Source of the DNA: Histomonas meleagridis
Taxonomy: Eukaryota; Parabasalia; Tritrichomonadida; Dientamoebidae
DNA: 64,000 nt
Assembly (NCBI GenBank): GCA_020186115.1
Contig: WSYJ01000092.1
Coordinates: 780,001-844,000, forward strand
Direction: 5' to 3'
The notes beneath the pieces are model-generated. The model was not told the origin of the DNA, did no database searches, and saw only the letters and a program-made list of their open reading frames with translations. Within the stretch, counting starts at the first letter, position 1, and each line of letters begins with the position of its first letter. Of the stretch, positions 50,247-60,984 are shown one piece after another. Position numbers and translations under genes: made by a program.

Positions 50247-50889
50247 GGGAAATAAAATGGTTGTAAAATTCAGGGCACCATTCAATTATTAAGTAACTAT
50301 AAACTTTATGCAGCAAGAAACAAAATCAAAAAGTTCGCATAACCTGACATTTATTCACAGAAAAACAAAATCAGAAATTTCTCAATAAAAAATTTGATTT
50401 TTAATTCGAAATTCGAAAGTTGTGATGTCGTTTTATAATTAATATTAAATATTTAATGAATAAAGAATTATCAAATTAAAATATAAAGATTTTCATATTT
50501 TTTAAAAATGTTAAACTTCAAAATTGAAATTGATTTATTTTTATATCTTGAAACTAATGTTACAAAATTTTTAGTTTTTTACAAATTATTGTTTGCATAA
50601 ATAATAATATTTCGTTATATCATATAATTTTTATTTGTCGTTTCTAAAATTTCTGGGAAAAATTATTAGCGGTTTTTTTACATGCAAATAAAGGATATTG
50701 AAAAACTAAATTGAATATTTTATTCTATCAAAATAATGAATTGAATCCAATTCTGCGCAGAAAGCATTCAAAAAGAGTTCATTCAATTCAACGCGTTGAA
50801 ACGTTCGCGGACAAAATGATCAATTAACATTGTCACTTTTCGATTATTTATTTGTAACGAAGACAGAAGAAATTTCAAATTCGGGTTCT
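50247..50889. other. Intergenic region
   Basis: 643 bp between two minus-strand genes. GCATTCAAAAAGAG at 50765 recalls part of the 12181/32549 element, too short to call. Otherwise AT-rich. Confidence 0.4.
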
Positions 50890-51837
50890 TTACTTCCTCT
50901 TTTTATCCTTTTGTTGTAAGAGCTTATTTGTTTTGTATTTGATGACAGCATCTTTAGCTTCGGCGAAAATTGTATATTGAAGAGCTGCATATGGGATGAT
51001 CTTAACCATGTTAACACTAAGTCCCTTGAAGAATCCTCCGACGCCTTCGTTCTTGTAGATGCTCTTAAATGTTCCAGCAACTGTTGTTTCAGTATTGCCC
51101 ATTCTCTTGCCAGCAATCATCCTCTTACGAACGACATCGAATGGATAAGCAATTGTTTGCGAAATTGCTCCAGAAATTGCACCGATGACGCAATTTACAA
51201 CTGGCTTGATTTCATTTGTCTTGCCAATCTTTGTCTTGTAAAATTGGCAAAGACCATCATAGCAATAGAATTGTGATCCTTCGAATGGAATGGCGCCCAT
51301 GATTGTTGGTGCAAGGCCAGACCAAAATGCAGTGATTCCTTCTTCCTTAAGGATGGTAATGACTGAGTTGAAGATGCCGTTGTACTTAACTGGGTCAAGG
51401 AGAATACGTGTGTGAACAAAATCAAGTGGATAAATAACTGACTGACTAACAAGACCTGCACATGCACCCATCAAGGCACGCTTTCCACCTGTAAGATGGT
51501 CACCGAAAACTTTTCTTAATTCTTCAAGAACAAAGAACTTTAATGCTGATTGTGGACCTTGATTTAAGCATCCAGCAAAGTTACCACGCCAAAAGGCAGC
51601 AATTCCATCTTGTTGCCAAAGGCCTTTGATTGTATCTTTAACATTTCCTCCTTTGGAGTTAACCTGGAGTAAAATCTTAACAACATCAAATGGTGATGTA
51701 AGAGTACGTGTAACAACTCCAGTAACCATTCCGCATAACAAGTTCTCGTACTTGTTGATTTCTACCTTAGGAGCTGGTGACGTGGCAATGAGGATGGTGT
51801 CTGCCTCAGTCGACATGAATAAGTGGCCGGTGTTCAT
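50890..51837 (-). CDS. Mitochondrial-carrier-family protein (SLC25), probably hydrogenosomal
   Basis: 315 residues with three ~100-residue repeats. Each has the PxDxxK/R-type signature: SPFDVVKILLQ, YPLDFVHTRILL and YPFDVVRKRM, plus the downstream GxxxFWRG / AFWSGLAP / GFFKGLS motifs. Carriers swap metabolites such as ADP and ATP; trichomonads have no mitochondria, so it should sit in the hydrogenosome inner membrane. The RRRMMM of ADP/ATP carriers is absent, so the substrate is open. Start at 51837 with TCACAAA (minus strand, about 17 nt upstream) as initiator; an alternative ATG lies 7 codons in. Ends in a lysine-rich tail; TAAA at the stop. Confidence 0.93.
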   Translation of the reverse strand: MNTGHLFMSTEADTILIATSPAPKVEINKYENLLCGMVTGVVTRTLTSPFDVVKILLQVNSKGGNVKDTIKGLWQQDGIAAFWRGNFAGCLNQGPQSALKFFVLEELRKVFGDHLTGGKRALMGACAGLVSQSVIYPLDFVHTRILLDPVKYNGIFNSVITILKEEGITAFWSGLAPTIMGAIPFEGSQFYCYDGLCQFYKTKIGKTNEIKPVVNCVIGAISGAISQTIAYPFDVVRKRMIAGKRMGNTETTVAGTFKSIYKNEGVGGFFKGLSVNMVKIIPYAALQYTIFAEAKDAVIKYKTNKLLQQKDKKRK

Positions 51838-52503
51838 TAAAAAAGTTGCGTTTGTGAAGCATTGAAATTTTTGGAGTTAAAGCGAATTTGATCGTTATCA
51901 TATCGGCCGTGAACATTAAGGGAAAGTAAAATTTTAAAAATATGTATCAATATTATTATGATACATAAGAACAAAACAGACTGCTGACACCTTAAAAGTG
52001 GCCATTTTTTCCCTATTTCATGTCAACCGAGATACAAGATATACTAACTTTGTCCAGAGCCTCCAATAATGAATAAATTGTTTCAAAAATTATCCGATTT
52101 ATAGAACATATAAATTATAAGAAATTGCAAAGACAGATTTTTGAATTTTTGCTCTGATCTATAGATATTGAAAATCTTGTATAGCTTAAAAACAGAATGA
52201 AAACCATTGAAAAATTATATAAACTAATATTGACCATTATTAGTTCTATATATTTATTGAATTTGAACTTCTGTTTTTTATCCTAAAGCCCAAAAAAGCA
52301 TTTTGAAATTTTGGAGATTGCTCATAAAAAAATAAGATAACGAAATTTGGTTAAGATAATTTTATTGAATAGAATGTGTATACTTATTTATTTATATTTT
52401 TTAAAATTTAGTACAGTGGAAAATGAAAAAAATTGGTTTTCTGATTTGAAACGACCGTTCATTTGGTTGGCAGCGTATTATTTAATACAACATACTATGT
52501 TAT

Positions 52504-52700
52504 TATTTAAATTAAATAATATTTTCGTAATTATTGTTTTCTTGAAGTTAATACAAATTGTCATGTGAATTACATTATTAATTAATATCAAAAATAAATC
52601 AATTTATTTTCTCAATAATAATTTTGTGAAAAAAATAATAGTGGTGAGATATCGGAGACACTTTTTGAGCAAAGCTCAAAAAGTGGCATTACTTGTATTG
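52504..52700 (+). repeat. ~195-bp dispersed repeat, copy 1, ending in a hairpin
   Basis: Nearly identical to 57268-57460, same orientation. Shares AAGTTAATACAAATT, ACATTATTAATTAATAT, TTTATTTTCTCAATAATAAT and the hairpin; both copies stop matching after CATTACTTGTAT. Confidence 0.85.
52659..52685 (+). other. Perfect 12-bp stem, 3-nt loop hairpin
   Basis: CACTTTTTGAGC, loop AAA, GCTCAAAAAGTG. Conserved exactly in the second repeat copy (57422-57448). Confidence 0.9.
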
Positions 52701-53261
52701 TATAAAATGAAAAGTAGGCTTCCAAAAAAACATATATAGACAAAATTACAGTGATTACAGTATTAAAATAATTATTAATATGATGTGTACCTTTAATAAA
52801 AAATGATGTTTTTATAAATTATGATTTTTTTGTTTCAAAATTCACTTTTTATAAATTAGATATACCCTAAAAATCATACCTCTTTAACTTTATAAGATTA
52901 TGAATCAAAAGTGTTCGAATTATTTTAAATTTATTTGTCTATATAATTCTTGAGAATATATATATTTTTATGCATTATTTATTATACTTCTCACAAAAAT
53001 TAAACATATTATAATTAGTTATAATATTTATGTTATATAAGTCAATAATATTATTTTAATATTTAATGTTTTTTTCGTATTAATGATGATCAACATGTAA
53101 ATTTTATCATTAATTAATATTAACAAAGTTAGTTATATGGTCTTAGATCTATAAAAATATAAATGCATTATTCTATATCCGAGAATGTCGTTAAAAAGGT
53201 CAAATTTTAGAAAAATCAAAAGGTTTTATCGATCGTTATTTCGACCAGTTTAATTTTTCAA

Positions 53262-53390
53262 ATGAATCAAAATCAAACAGCAACAACAAATCAGAACTCT
53301 CAAAACGAATGGGAAACGTTTACAACGCTCAAAAACATAATCTTTGGTTTGAATATAGATAATTTTGCTCAATTGATATCAACTGAATGA
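53262..53390 (+). other. Short ORF (43 codons) next to the transposon
   Basis: MNQNQTATTNQNSQNEW..FAQLISTE-stop. The TGA is followed in the same frame by the sequence that holds the left inverted repeat. It may be part of a host gene or an upstream extension of the transposase; the inverted repeat favours the first. Confidence 0.35.
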
Positions 53391-53403
53391 GAAAAAAATC
53401 ATA

Positions 53404-54596
53404 AAGTGTTGCCAAAAATTATTCCCAGTCCGTTTACTTTTTCTTATATGAAAAAACATCAGCAAAAGCGATATTTTATCCTGCAAAATATTCAACAAGG
53501 ATATTCAAATATGGAAATAGAAAGAAAAACAGGAATAAATTATAAAACAGTTGCAAAGATCAGAATGATGATTGACAATGGTGAAAATATTTTTATAAAT
53601 TTTGGAAAAATTTGGGCCCCAACAAAGCAAATCTCAGATATAGTCGAATATATTAAAACAATGACCGAAAAGAACCGTATAATGTCAAATGAAGAATTGG
53701 CCAATATATGCAATTCATCAAATCAATTTACCAATATCTCAAAATCAACGGTTCAAACAATTAGAAAAAAATTAGGATTCAAGTTACTACCACCTATTTA
53801 TACATTCTATATCACTGAAGAACAAAAAACTGCAAGAGTCTTTTTTTGTCGCAAACACCTATTTGAAAAAACAAAATGGGATAATATGTTTCTTATGGAT
53901 GAATTTTATTTTTGGCTTGGAGATGACCACCGTCCGTTATACAGAAGAAGAGGAAAAATTTGTGATGAGATTAAAATATGTGAAAAGAAATTTCCTGAAA
54001 AGGTATTAATCTTTGGTGGAATATCAAGGAAGGTCAAAACATCATTAATAATTGTGGAAAAACAGACTGTTGATGCGATCACATACATTGATGAATTAAT
54101 GAATGGATCCGGTCTTATTCCAGTCATGAACCAAGCCTATGGAGTAGGAAAATGGATTTTAATGCAGGATGGAGCCACGGCTCACACATCCAAAATAACT
54201 ATTGATAATTTGAAAAATTATGTAAATATTATAGAAAATTGGCCGGCGATGTCGCCTGACCTCAACCCTATCGAGAATCTATGGAGTATCGTTAAGGCGA
54301 AAGTATATGAATCAAATCCGCAAACAACAGAGGAACTAATTGAATATTATTGTTGTATGGAGTTCAATTTCTGAAGAAGTTATAAATCACCTTATTGACT
54401 CCATGGAAGAGCGTATGAAGGAAGTAATAAGGAATTTTGGTGGGCCAATAAGCTTCTGAATTTTCTGAATAAAAGTGAAACTTCTTTGACCAAATTTTAT
54501 TCCCAAATGTAAAATATTTCCAATTTAAAACAATCGTAATTAAGTCAATTATTTTTGAATTATATCTATCGTTGGGAATAATTTTTGACAACACTT
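53404..54596 (+). mobile_element. Tc1/mariner-like element, 1193 bp, with 24-bp inverted repeats
   Basis: Left end AAGTGTTGCCAAAAATTATT + CCCA (53404-53427); right end (54573-54596) is its reverse complement with one mismatch. The dinucleotide TA lies just left of the left end (53402-53403), as expected for TA target insertion; CA flanks the right end. The interior holds one transposase gene. Confidence 0.75.
53448..54459 (+). pseudogene. Tc1/mariner (DD34E-type) transposase with C-terminal frameshift
   Basis: ATG at 53448 (MKKHQQKRY) fits just inside the left inverted repeat. N-terminal HTH (QGYSNMEIERKTGINYKTVAKI), then DDE domain: first Asp in NMFLMDEFYFWL, second in WILMQDGATAHTSK, and Glu in SPDLNPIENLWSIV, with about 34 residues between the last two. 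The frame ends early at 54374; a 1-nt shift near 54345 continues in another frame with VINHLIDSMEERMKEVI..to a stop at 54457-54459, a typical C-terminal helix of Tc1 transposases. So the copy has one frameshift and is probably inactive. Confidence 0.85.
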
Positions 54597-55200
54597 CATG
54601 TTTTTCATATAGGATTTATTTTTTGCCGAAAAATAAATTAAATTGAATTTTGTTGAGTTTTGTAAATTCTCATTATCCTGAAAAACAATATCATTCAATA
54701 TGATGATTTAAAATTGAGAAAATATTTTCATAATAATACATAGGGAATTATCATTGTTGCATAAATATGTTTGACATTTTACTAATTCATTAGACATCGC
54801 TTTTCAGTTTCTATATCATTATTATATATATCAACGAATCAGGCGGTTGATACTTTAACCGTAATTTCCTCTCAAAAATTATCATTCAATTTCATCTATC
54901 GGAGCGGCTCCCAGTTTTTCCTAGAAAATTTCGGTTATTTTTTCGGATGTTTATTCTTTACGTGTATCGTCATTCAATAATGAAAAGTTTATTATTAGAA
55001 AAAGTTTCATTTTCGAATTAAATGATTTACTTACGCATTTTTTCCTTCTTATTTTTTGCGCTGACCATTTTTTCCCTATATCATATCAACCAGCAAGCTT
55101 CCATATCATGATTTGATTCATTTTTTATCAATTTTATTTCTTTTTTTCTTTTCTCTTAATTTTTTTCTTATCTTATTATTCTTCTTTTATAAGGATCCAG
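54597..55200. other. Intergenic between two mobile elements
   Basis: 600 bp AT-rich. Carries the second copy of the CCATTTTTTCCCTATATCAT motif (55065-55091). Confidence 0.4.
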
Positions 55201-56399
55201 TATAAACTGCCCTACTGAAAATTTATTCTTTTCCAAGAAATCTCGGTGGTTGAATGTAATACTTACGATTAAAAACAAACAATATTTCTTCCATATGATG
55301 TACTATTTATTTATTGAAATATTAAGATTTTTGATAAAATATGACAGATAATTAAATTTTATATTAAAATAAAATGAAAAAAATCGTTCTATTACATTTT
55401 TACAAATCTAAATATATAAATAAATATTTAACTGTTTTTAATTTTTATTAGTTATCCATAAAGTTCTATTCATTTCAAATCCAAAAATTCGAATTCTTCG
55501 TTAATACAAAATTATAATTAATGGATTATCTTAGCTTTATACTTGGATTTATATTTTGTAATTATCTTTATATATTTAAGAAATGTTGTTTAGATTCTAA
55601 AAATACGATTATAATTCATCGAAAAAAGCATAAAAGTTAAAATAAGAAAATCGGTTTTGAAATATATTTATTTCGTAATTATATAGATTAAATCCAATTT
55701 ATCATTAGTAAAATAAATTACATGGATGCGTAAATTATATAAACAGAGTATAATATTAATATTTATTGAAATTTGTTGGCAAACTTCATTTGAAATTTTT
55801 AACTTCAAATTTTCAATATCTGTCTATTGGTTGATTTCGATTTATTTTGTAATTATATATTTGATTTTATTTTGTTTTATCACTTATATTCATCCCTCTC
55901 TATTCATTTTAAAATTTATTTTTTTGAATTGAGTGCAATTTGATCGTTTTGAATTCAATTTTTTTGATGTATTTTTTAATGCATTCTGCGTTTTTTGTTT
56001 TTTCTCTCTTATTTTTCAGGATTCTAAATTAATTTCAGAAAATATGTTATCACATTATTAAATTTAATTTCTCATATTAATTTCAAAATTGAATTTTGCT
56101 TTCATGATGATTTATTCATCATTTTTCTTAATTTTCTTCCTTTTCTTCTTCTTTTTCAATTTCTTCTTTTTCAAAACCATATCTTCGGATAATTTATAAA
56201 ATTGTTGTAATAGAACGATTTTTTTCATTTTATTTTAATATAAAATTTAATTATCAGTCATATTTTATCAATAATCTTAATATTTCAATAAATGAATAAT
56301 ACATCATTAGGTAGAAATATTGTTTATTTTTAATCGTAAGTATTACATTCTTCCACGAGATTTCTTGAAAAAAAATAAATTTCCGGGGAGACCGTTTAT
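55201..56399. mobile_element. 1.2-kb element with ~195-bp terminal inverted repeats (foldback/MITE-like)
   Basis: Left arm 55201-55396, right arm 56206-56399; the reverse complement of the right arm matches the left at an estimated 85% or more, including AAGAAATCTCG, TTTATTTATTGAAATATTAA, GATTTTTGATAAAATATGAC-type stretches and GAAAAAAATCGTTCTATTAC. The 809-bp interior has no convincing coding frame (the 68-codon ORF at 55726 is just AT-rich hydrophobic). No target duplication seen. Length is close to that of the Tc1-like element, but the ends do not match. Confidence 0.8.
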
Positions 56400-56799
56400 G
56401 AATTTATCGAATAATCGTTTTCTATTCAATATAGTGTACCCCACCTTAAAATAAGATTTTCTTTTCTTTGTTAAATTTGGTATATTTGAACATTATGTAA
56501 TTTCCCTACAAATCAATTTTTTTATTATAATATAAATAATGGTTATTCTAAGTATAATAATTTAATAATTTCTTTCCTATTATATAGTGTGTATCAATCT
56601 AATATATCAATTATATAAATGTACAATGATTTTCCCGTTGATTGATGCATAATTTTTTTGATCTAATAATTGTATTAAACTTTAATTTTAATTACTATAT
56701 ATGGATTAACATTTCTTCTTACATTATTTATATTATCTCTCACAGAAACTCGACTTATTAAAAACACAGATCACGATCGAAAGGTGGTAATTAATGTTA

Positions 56800-56945
56800 T
56801 GTTTCATATTAAGATTTGGAAATTATTCGAAACATTTAACACAGCACTTATGAAAGCATCTAATAATGGTAATCTAGAAATAGTTAAATTTCTTTTTGAA
56901 CATTAAGGAGTTGATATTAAGGTTATGATCTATGTTTATTATAAA
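56800..56945 (+). pseudogene. Ankyrin relic
   Basis: Spacer-like ATTTGGAAATTATTCGAAAC, then TALMKASNNGNLEIVKFLFEH, a TAA, then GVDIK. A single core with a nonsense change. Confidence 0.7.
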
Positions 56946-57267
56946 ATGGGTTTAACCATTTTAAATAAAAAGTGATTGAACCTCAAAATAAAACAAAAAT
57001 ATTTTCTTTAATAAACAATATTTTTTAAAATTGCTAAATTAATTTATCATGATAATAACTATTTAATTATATTTTGTAATATTATATTCAGAATTTAAAG
57101 AGATTAAAAAAAATTAGTAAAATTGATTAATTCTAAACTAGAGCCTTTTCTTCTTGCTCATAGGATATTGATCTGAGTTATTTTTTAGATATTAACTTCA
57201 ATCATTTCTATGATTTTGTTTTCATTATTTTTGATTTTGTGCGTAATCTGTAGTTGAAATATTAATG

Positions 57268-57460
57268 TTTTTTTAAATTAAATATAATATTTTCTTAATT
57301 ATTGTATTCTCGAAGTTAATACAAATTGCCATGTAAATTACATTATTAATTAATATTAAAATTAAATCAATTTATTTTCTCAATAATAATTTTATAAAAT
57401 ATATTAGTTAGATGGCGTAGACACTTTTTGAGCAAAGCTCAAAAAGTGGCATTACTTGTA
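57268..57460 (+). repeat. ~195-bp dispersed repeat, copy 2
   Basis: See copy 1 at 52504-52700; hairpin at 57422-57448 identical. The copy ends 60 bp before the surface-protein gene's stop. Confidence 0.85.
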
Positions 57461-57521
57461 TATTATTGCGAATGAATTGAAAAATATAAAAATACACAAG
57501 AAAATAATTTATTTTTACGAT

Positions 57522-58011
57522 TTATATATCAGGAACATAACCTGAAAACTCAGCATTTTTTTCTTTTTCCCTTCTTACATAGATAATAACACCAATAGCA
57601 ATAACAGGCGCAAATACTAAACATCCAATTACGATTCCAGCAATCGCTCCACCACCCAAAGACGATTTCTGTTCTTCAGCTGGATCGGATGTGCCCAAAG
57701 TATGAGATGTATCTTCTGATTGTCCAGGTGAAGAAGAAGAAGAATAAGAAGAAATAGATGATAAAGAAGTAGATGTCGAAGTTGAAGATGAAGGCATATT
57801 AAACATAGAAGAAAACGAAGGAATCTCTGGTGAATAACTCATATCCATTGGGATTGCATTTTGTGATGCACTTACCAATTCTCCAATCGCCTGTTTTATT
57901 AAGTCTAAATCCATAACCATTCTTCCTTGTGTATACTTTATATCCTTTATTTATCTTCTCTACACCAAAAACAGGATATACTCTTTTCGAAGAACGATAC
58001 ACTTTGACCAT
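57522..58011 (-). pseudogene. C-terminal fragment of a type I surface membrane protein
   Basis: Frame 57522-57920 has a Ser-rich stalk (SSSTSTSTSLSSISSYSSSS), a Gly-rich TM helix (GGGAIAGIVIGCLVFAPVIA IGVIIYV split here) and a short cytoplasmic tail (RREKEKNAEFSGYVPDI), the usual end of trichomonad surface proteins. Upstream, a different frame (57799-58011) reads YKVYTRKNGYGFRLNKTGDW, which looks like the C-terminal part of an ectodomain. A frameshift near 57850 and no N-terminus indicate a broken gene. Ectodomain family not identified. Confidence 0.6.
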
Positions 58012-58130
58012 TGAAATTATCCATCGGCATTTCAGTTTCTATTTCAAAAGAGCTATCGTTATAGTCAAAAAAAATTAATTCACCATACTTTGTCAAAACA
58101 ATTTCATATTTTGAAATTCCGACAAAAGCA

Positions 58131-58676
58131 ATGATTCAAATGGAACTTTGTGAAAAAGGTGACATTTCAGATATTATTTTTGAGGAACCTGATATTTGGT
58201 ATTTAATACATGATATTGGGATGGCATTACAGATTCTCCATTCACATGAATTGATGCATTTAGATGTATCTCCTGGTAACATATTAATGACAAATGATGG
58301 TCATTTCAAATTAGCAGATTTTGGTACACTTACTAAAATAAATCATTTCACGGAAGGAGATGAAGGTGCAGGACCATATGTATCACCAGAAGCTCTTGCA
58401 TATCCTAATGGAATACATTTGGTAACAACAGCAACAGACATTTTTAGTTTTGGAGTCGTTTTAATGGAGGCTGTAACAGGAAAAAATGCACCAAGAGGCG
58501 GAAGCCAGGGCTACGCAAAACTTCGGAAAGGAGAAATTGGTGTTGGACATGGTATATACCAGACAAATTGCACTCCAGAATTACGCGATTTGATAAACTC
58601 AATGATGCGCCCGAATCCAAGTGAAAGGCCAAGCGCAGAGTGGATTGTTAATGTTTCTTGTTCTCATTGTAATTAA
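58131..58676 (+). pseudogene. Truncated protein kinase C-lobe (Wee1/Myt1-like)
   Basis: 181 residues with only the kinase C-lobe: HLDVSPGNIL (catalytic Asp kept, HRDLK changed), LADFGTLT, EGDEGAGPYVSPEAL, DIFSFGVVLMEA and RPNPSERPSAEW. The EGDEGAGPYVSPE activation segment recalls Wee1-type kinases (EGDxRYLAxE). The Gly-rich loop, VAIK Lys and helix C are absent, so it cannot bind ATP normally. ATG at 58131 is present but the upstream 110 bp show no N-lobe in frame. Confidence 0.7.
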
Positions 58677-59496
58677 AATGGTTTTTTCAGGGTTAATTGA
58701 TTTTTTTTGTGTTCCCTAATTAAATAATATACTGTTTCCCCAGTACGTTAAACTTAAATTCTCAAAAAATTAAAAATATTTTGATCACTAAATGCTATAT
58801 TTAATGATAAAGAATCAGAATTTTATTTTTTCTTAGAGTTAATGATGAGGGGGAAAGGAGCATGATGATAGATCTTCATGAAAAATAATTTATCTATCGA
58901 ATGGATAAAAAAACGTTTTAAATGTAGCAAATCGTTAAAACAAAGTGAAGATATCCAAGCTGTATAAAATTGTTGATAATAGGTGGTGTGTTTTATTTCA
59001 TTCTACAAAAACAGTAAAAAGTTTTATCGGATTTAACCCCAAACAGTAACCCAAACCGTTGTCATAAAAACATGATATGCATTCATGTAATCATGATTGA
59101 AAGTAAACTGGTTATTTTGAAGTTGTTGTTTTGTAACGAGTTTTTCTTTGGACTGTTTATTGATTCAGCTGATTTGCTTTTTTACACGAACAAATAACGT
59201 CAATTAACTATAGTTATGCTCGAACAAAATGCAGATGGATTTTAAGTTGGCATTTTCGTGGCATTTTTCTTGACAGTTCTAGTACAGCTTTATCAAAAAT
59301 AACTGTTAATTTTTTTTCTTAACCCATATAAAACTTATATTAATAATTTTTTAAAAGATTTAAGTAATACTTCCCTTTATTTATGTTTTAGAGAACTCTT
59401 CATTTTATTTGAAAGGTTGCATTACATCAATTTGATGATATATTTACTGTTGTTATCTATTTCTTCTTTGATATCTTAAAATATTATGAATGATTA
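58677..59496. other. Intergenic region
   Basis: 820 bp AT-rich between the kinase fragment and the BspA-like gene end. Nothing supported. Confidence 0.5.
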
Positions 59497-60778
59497 TTAA
59501 AATAAAATTAAGAATAATAAAGAAATAATACTTGCACCAAAAGCAAGTGTAACAGTTTTTGAAGTAGATCTTAATGAAAATGAATTTGATGTAATATTTG
59601 AGTTCGTGATTGAATTAGAATATATTTTAGAATTTGAATATGATACAGAAGATGCATTTGCTGTTGTAAATGCATTCGATTGTGTAAATGAGTTCGATTG
59701 TGTAAATGAGTTTGATTGTGTAAATGGATGTGTTGGCCATGGTTGACAATTTTCGATTGTTGTTCCTTTTGATACATCAAATTCACCAAATTTTGTTGAA
59801 TTATATGAATCCAATGTCATTACACATTTGACAGGACAATTATCAAATGCATCATCACTAACATGAGGTTGTGAGTGGCCATAATAATAAACACAATTTA
59901 GAGATGTACATTTATAAAATGCTCGTGTCTCAATTGAAACCACATTTTCACCTATAATAACAACTGATAAAGTAGAACATTCGACAAAAACTTTTTCATT
60001 GATAGTAGTTAATGAATTTGGAATTTCGATACTTTTAAGAGAAGTACAATAGGCAAATGCACTATTCTCAATTGTAGTTATGTTATTTCCAAAAATAACA
60101 TCTGATAATTTATGACATTCATAAAAAGCAAGCATTTTAATTGTAGAGAGTGAATTTGGTAATTTAATTCGTTCAAGTGAAGATTCAGCAAATGATTCCT
60201 CACCAATACTAATCAGATTTTCGTTAAAAATTACTTCTGTTAAGTTAAGGCAACGAGAAAATGCTTTATCTCCTATTATAGACAGTGATTTAGGTAAATT
60301 TAATTCTTGCAAGTAGAACGCATTCACAAAATGCGCTGAAATTGATTTTCATAAGCTTTTCTCCAAAATTAACTTCAGTTAATTTTCGACATCTGAAAAA
60401 TGCATAATCTCCAATGGAAGAAAGTGAATTTGGTAATGAAATTTTACTAAATGCACATCCAAAAAATGAAAAATTGCTAATTGATGTTAGATTTTCTCCA
60501 AAAATTACTTTAGACAAATTTTTGCAATTATAAAATGTATTATTACCAATTAGAGAAACTGAATTTCCAATTTTAGCAGATGCAAGTTTCATCCACCCAC
60601 TAAATACACCAGGCGGTATTGAAGTAATATTATCAGCAATAATCAAAAATAATGTGTCATTTTCATAGAGTGTTGTGTTTATAAAATCATCTGAAGTTTT
60701 TATTGTAAGTGTTTTTGTTGTATTATCAAATATTCCAAATGTGGGTATAATTAGAAAGCAAAATATCTGAACAATCAT
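59497..60778 (-). pseudogene. BspA-like (LRR_5) surface protein with one frameshift
   Basis: ATG at 60778; signal peptide MIVQIFCFLIIPTFG. From about residue 55, LRR_5/TpLRR units: ITSIPPGVFSG, VSLIGNNTFYNCKNLSKVIF, LSSIGDYAFFRCRKLTEV, then after the shift SLSIIGDKAFSRCLNLTEVI, LSTIKMLAFYECHKLSDVIF and others, with about nine repeats in all. A stalk of FTQSNS repeats (three) and a C-terminal TM helix (VTLAFGASIISLLFLILF) with almost no tail follow. The frame breaks near 60305; removing one C joins both halves, giving about 425 residues. BspA-like proteins are expanded in trichomonads and linked to host or bacterial binding. Otherwise intact. Confidence 0.85.
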
Positions 60779-60984
60779 TCCTTTCCTATGAAAACAATAA
60801 TGAAAATGGTTTCTGAGTTCATAAAATAAGACATAAAACTAAAATTATGATTCTAAAGTTTAAGACAAATGCTTTCTTTCATAAATTATATCAAAAAAAA
60901 AAAAAAAAAAAAGAAATTACTGGTAAAAGAAAATAAATATCTTCAAAATGAAAATAAATTTTAATATAAAATACATTTACTTTC
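60779..60984. other. Short spacer with poly-A
   Basis: A17-type run at 60893-60912; no feature. Confidence 0.4.

Larger units (their letters stand above)
51838..53403. other. Intergenic region rich in repeats
   Basis: Start of the accessory zone. Contains CCATTTTTTCCCTATTTCAT at 52002-52021 (related copy at 55065), the ~195-bp repeat at 52504-52700 and a 43-codon ORF at 53262-53390. No intact gene. Confidence 0.5.
56400..57494. other. Intergenic with ankyrin relic and repeat copy 2
   Basis: Contains the ankyrin relic at 56800-56945 and the dispersed repeat at 57268-57460. Nothing else seen. Confidence 0.5.

Noticed and set aside
52347-52568. 73-codon hydrophobic ORF
   Set aside because: Lies in AT-rich DNA, overlaps the dispersed repeat, no family.
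52659-52685. Hairpin as a bacterial-type transcription terminator
   Set aside because: Eukaryotic context, no gene ends just before it, and it is part of a dispersed repeat; terminal hairpin of a mobile element fits better.
55726-55932. 68-codon hydrophobic ORF inside the inverted-repeat element
   Set aside because: AT-rich DNA readily gives Ile/Phe/Leu-rich frames; no homology or start context.
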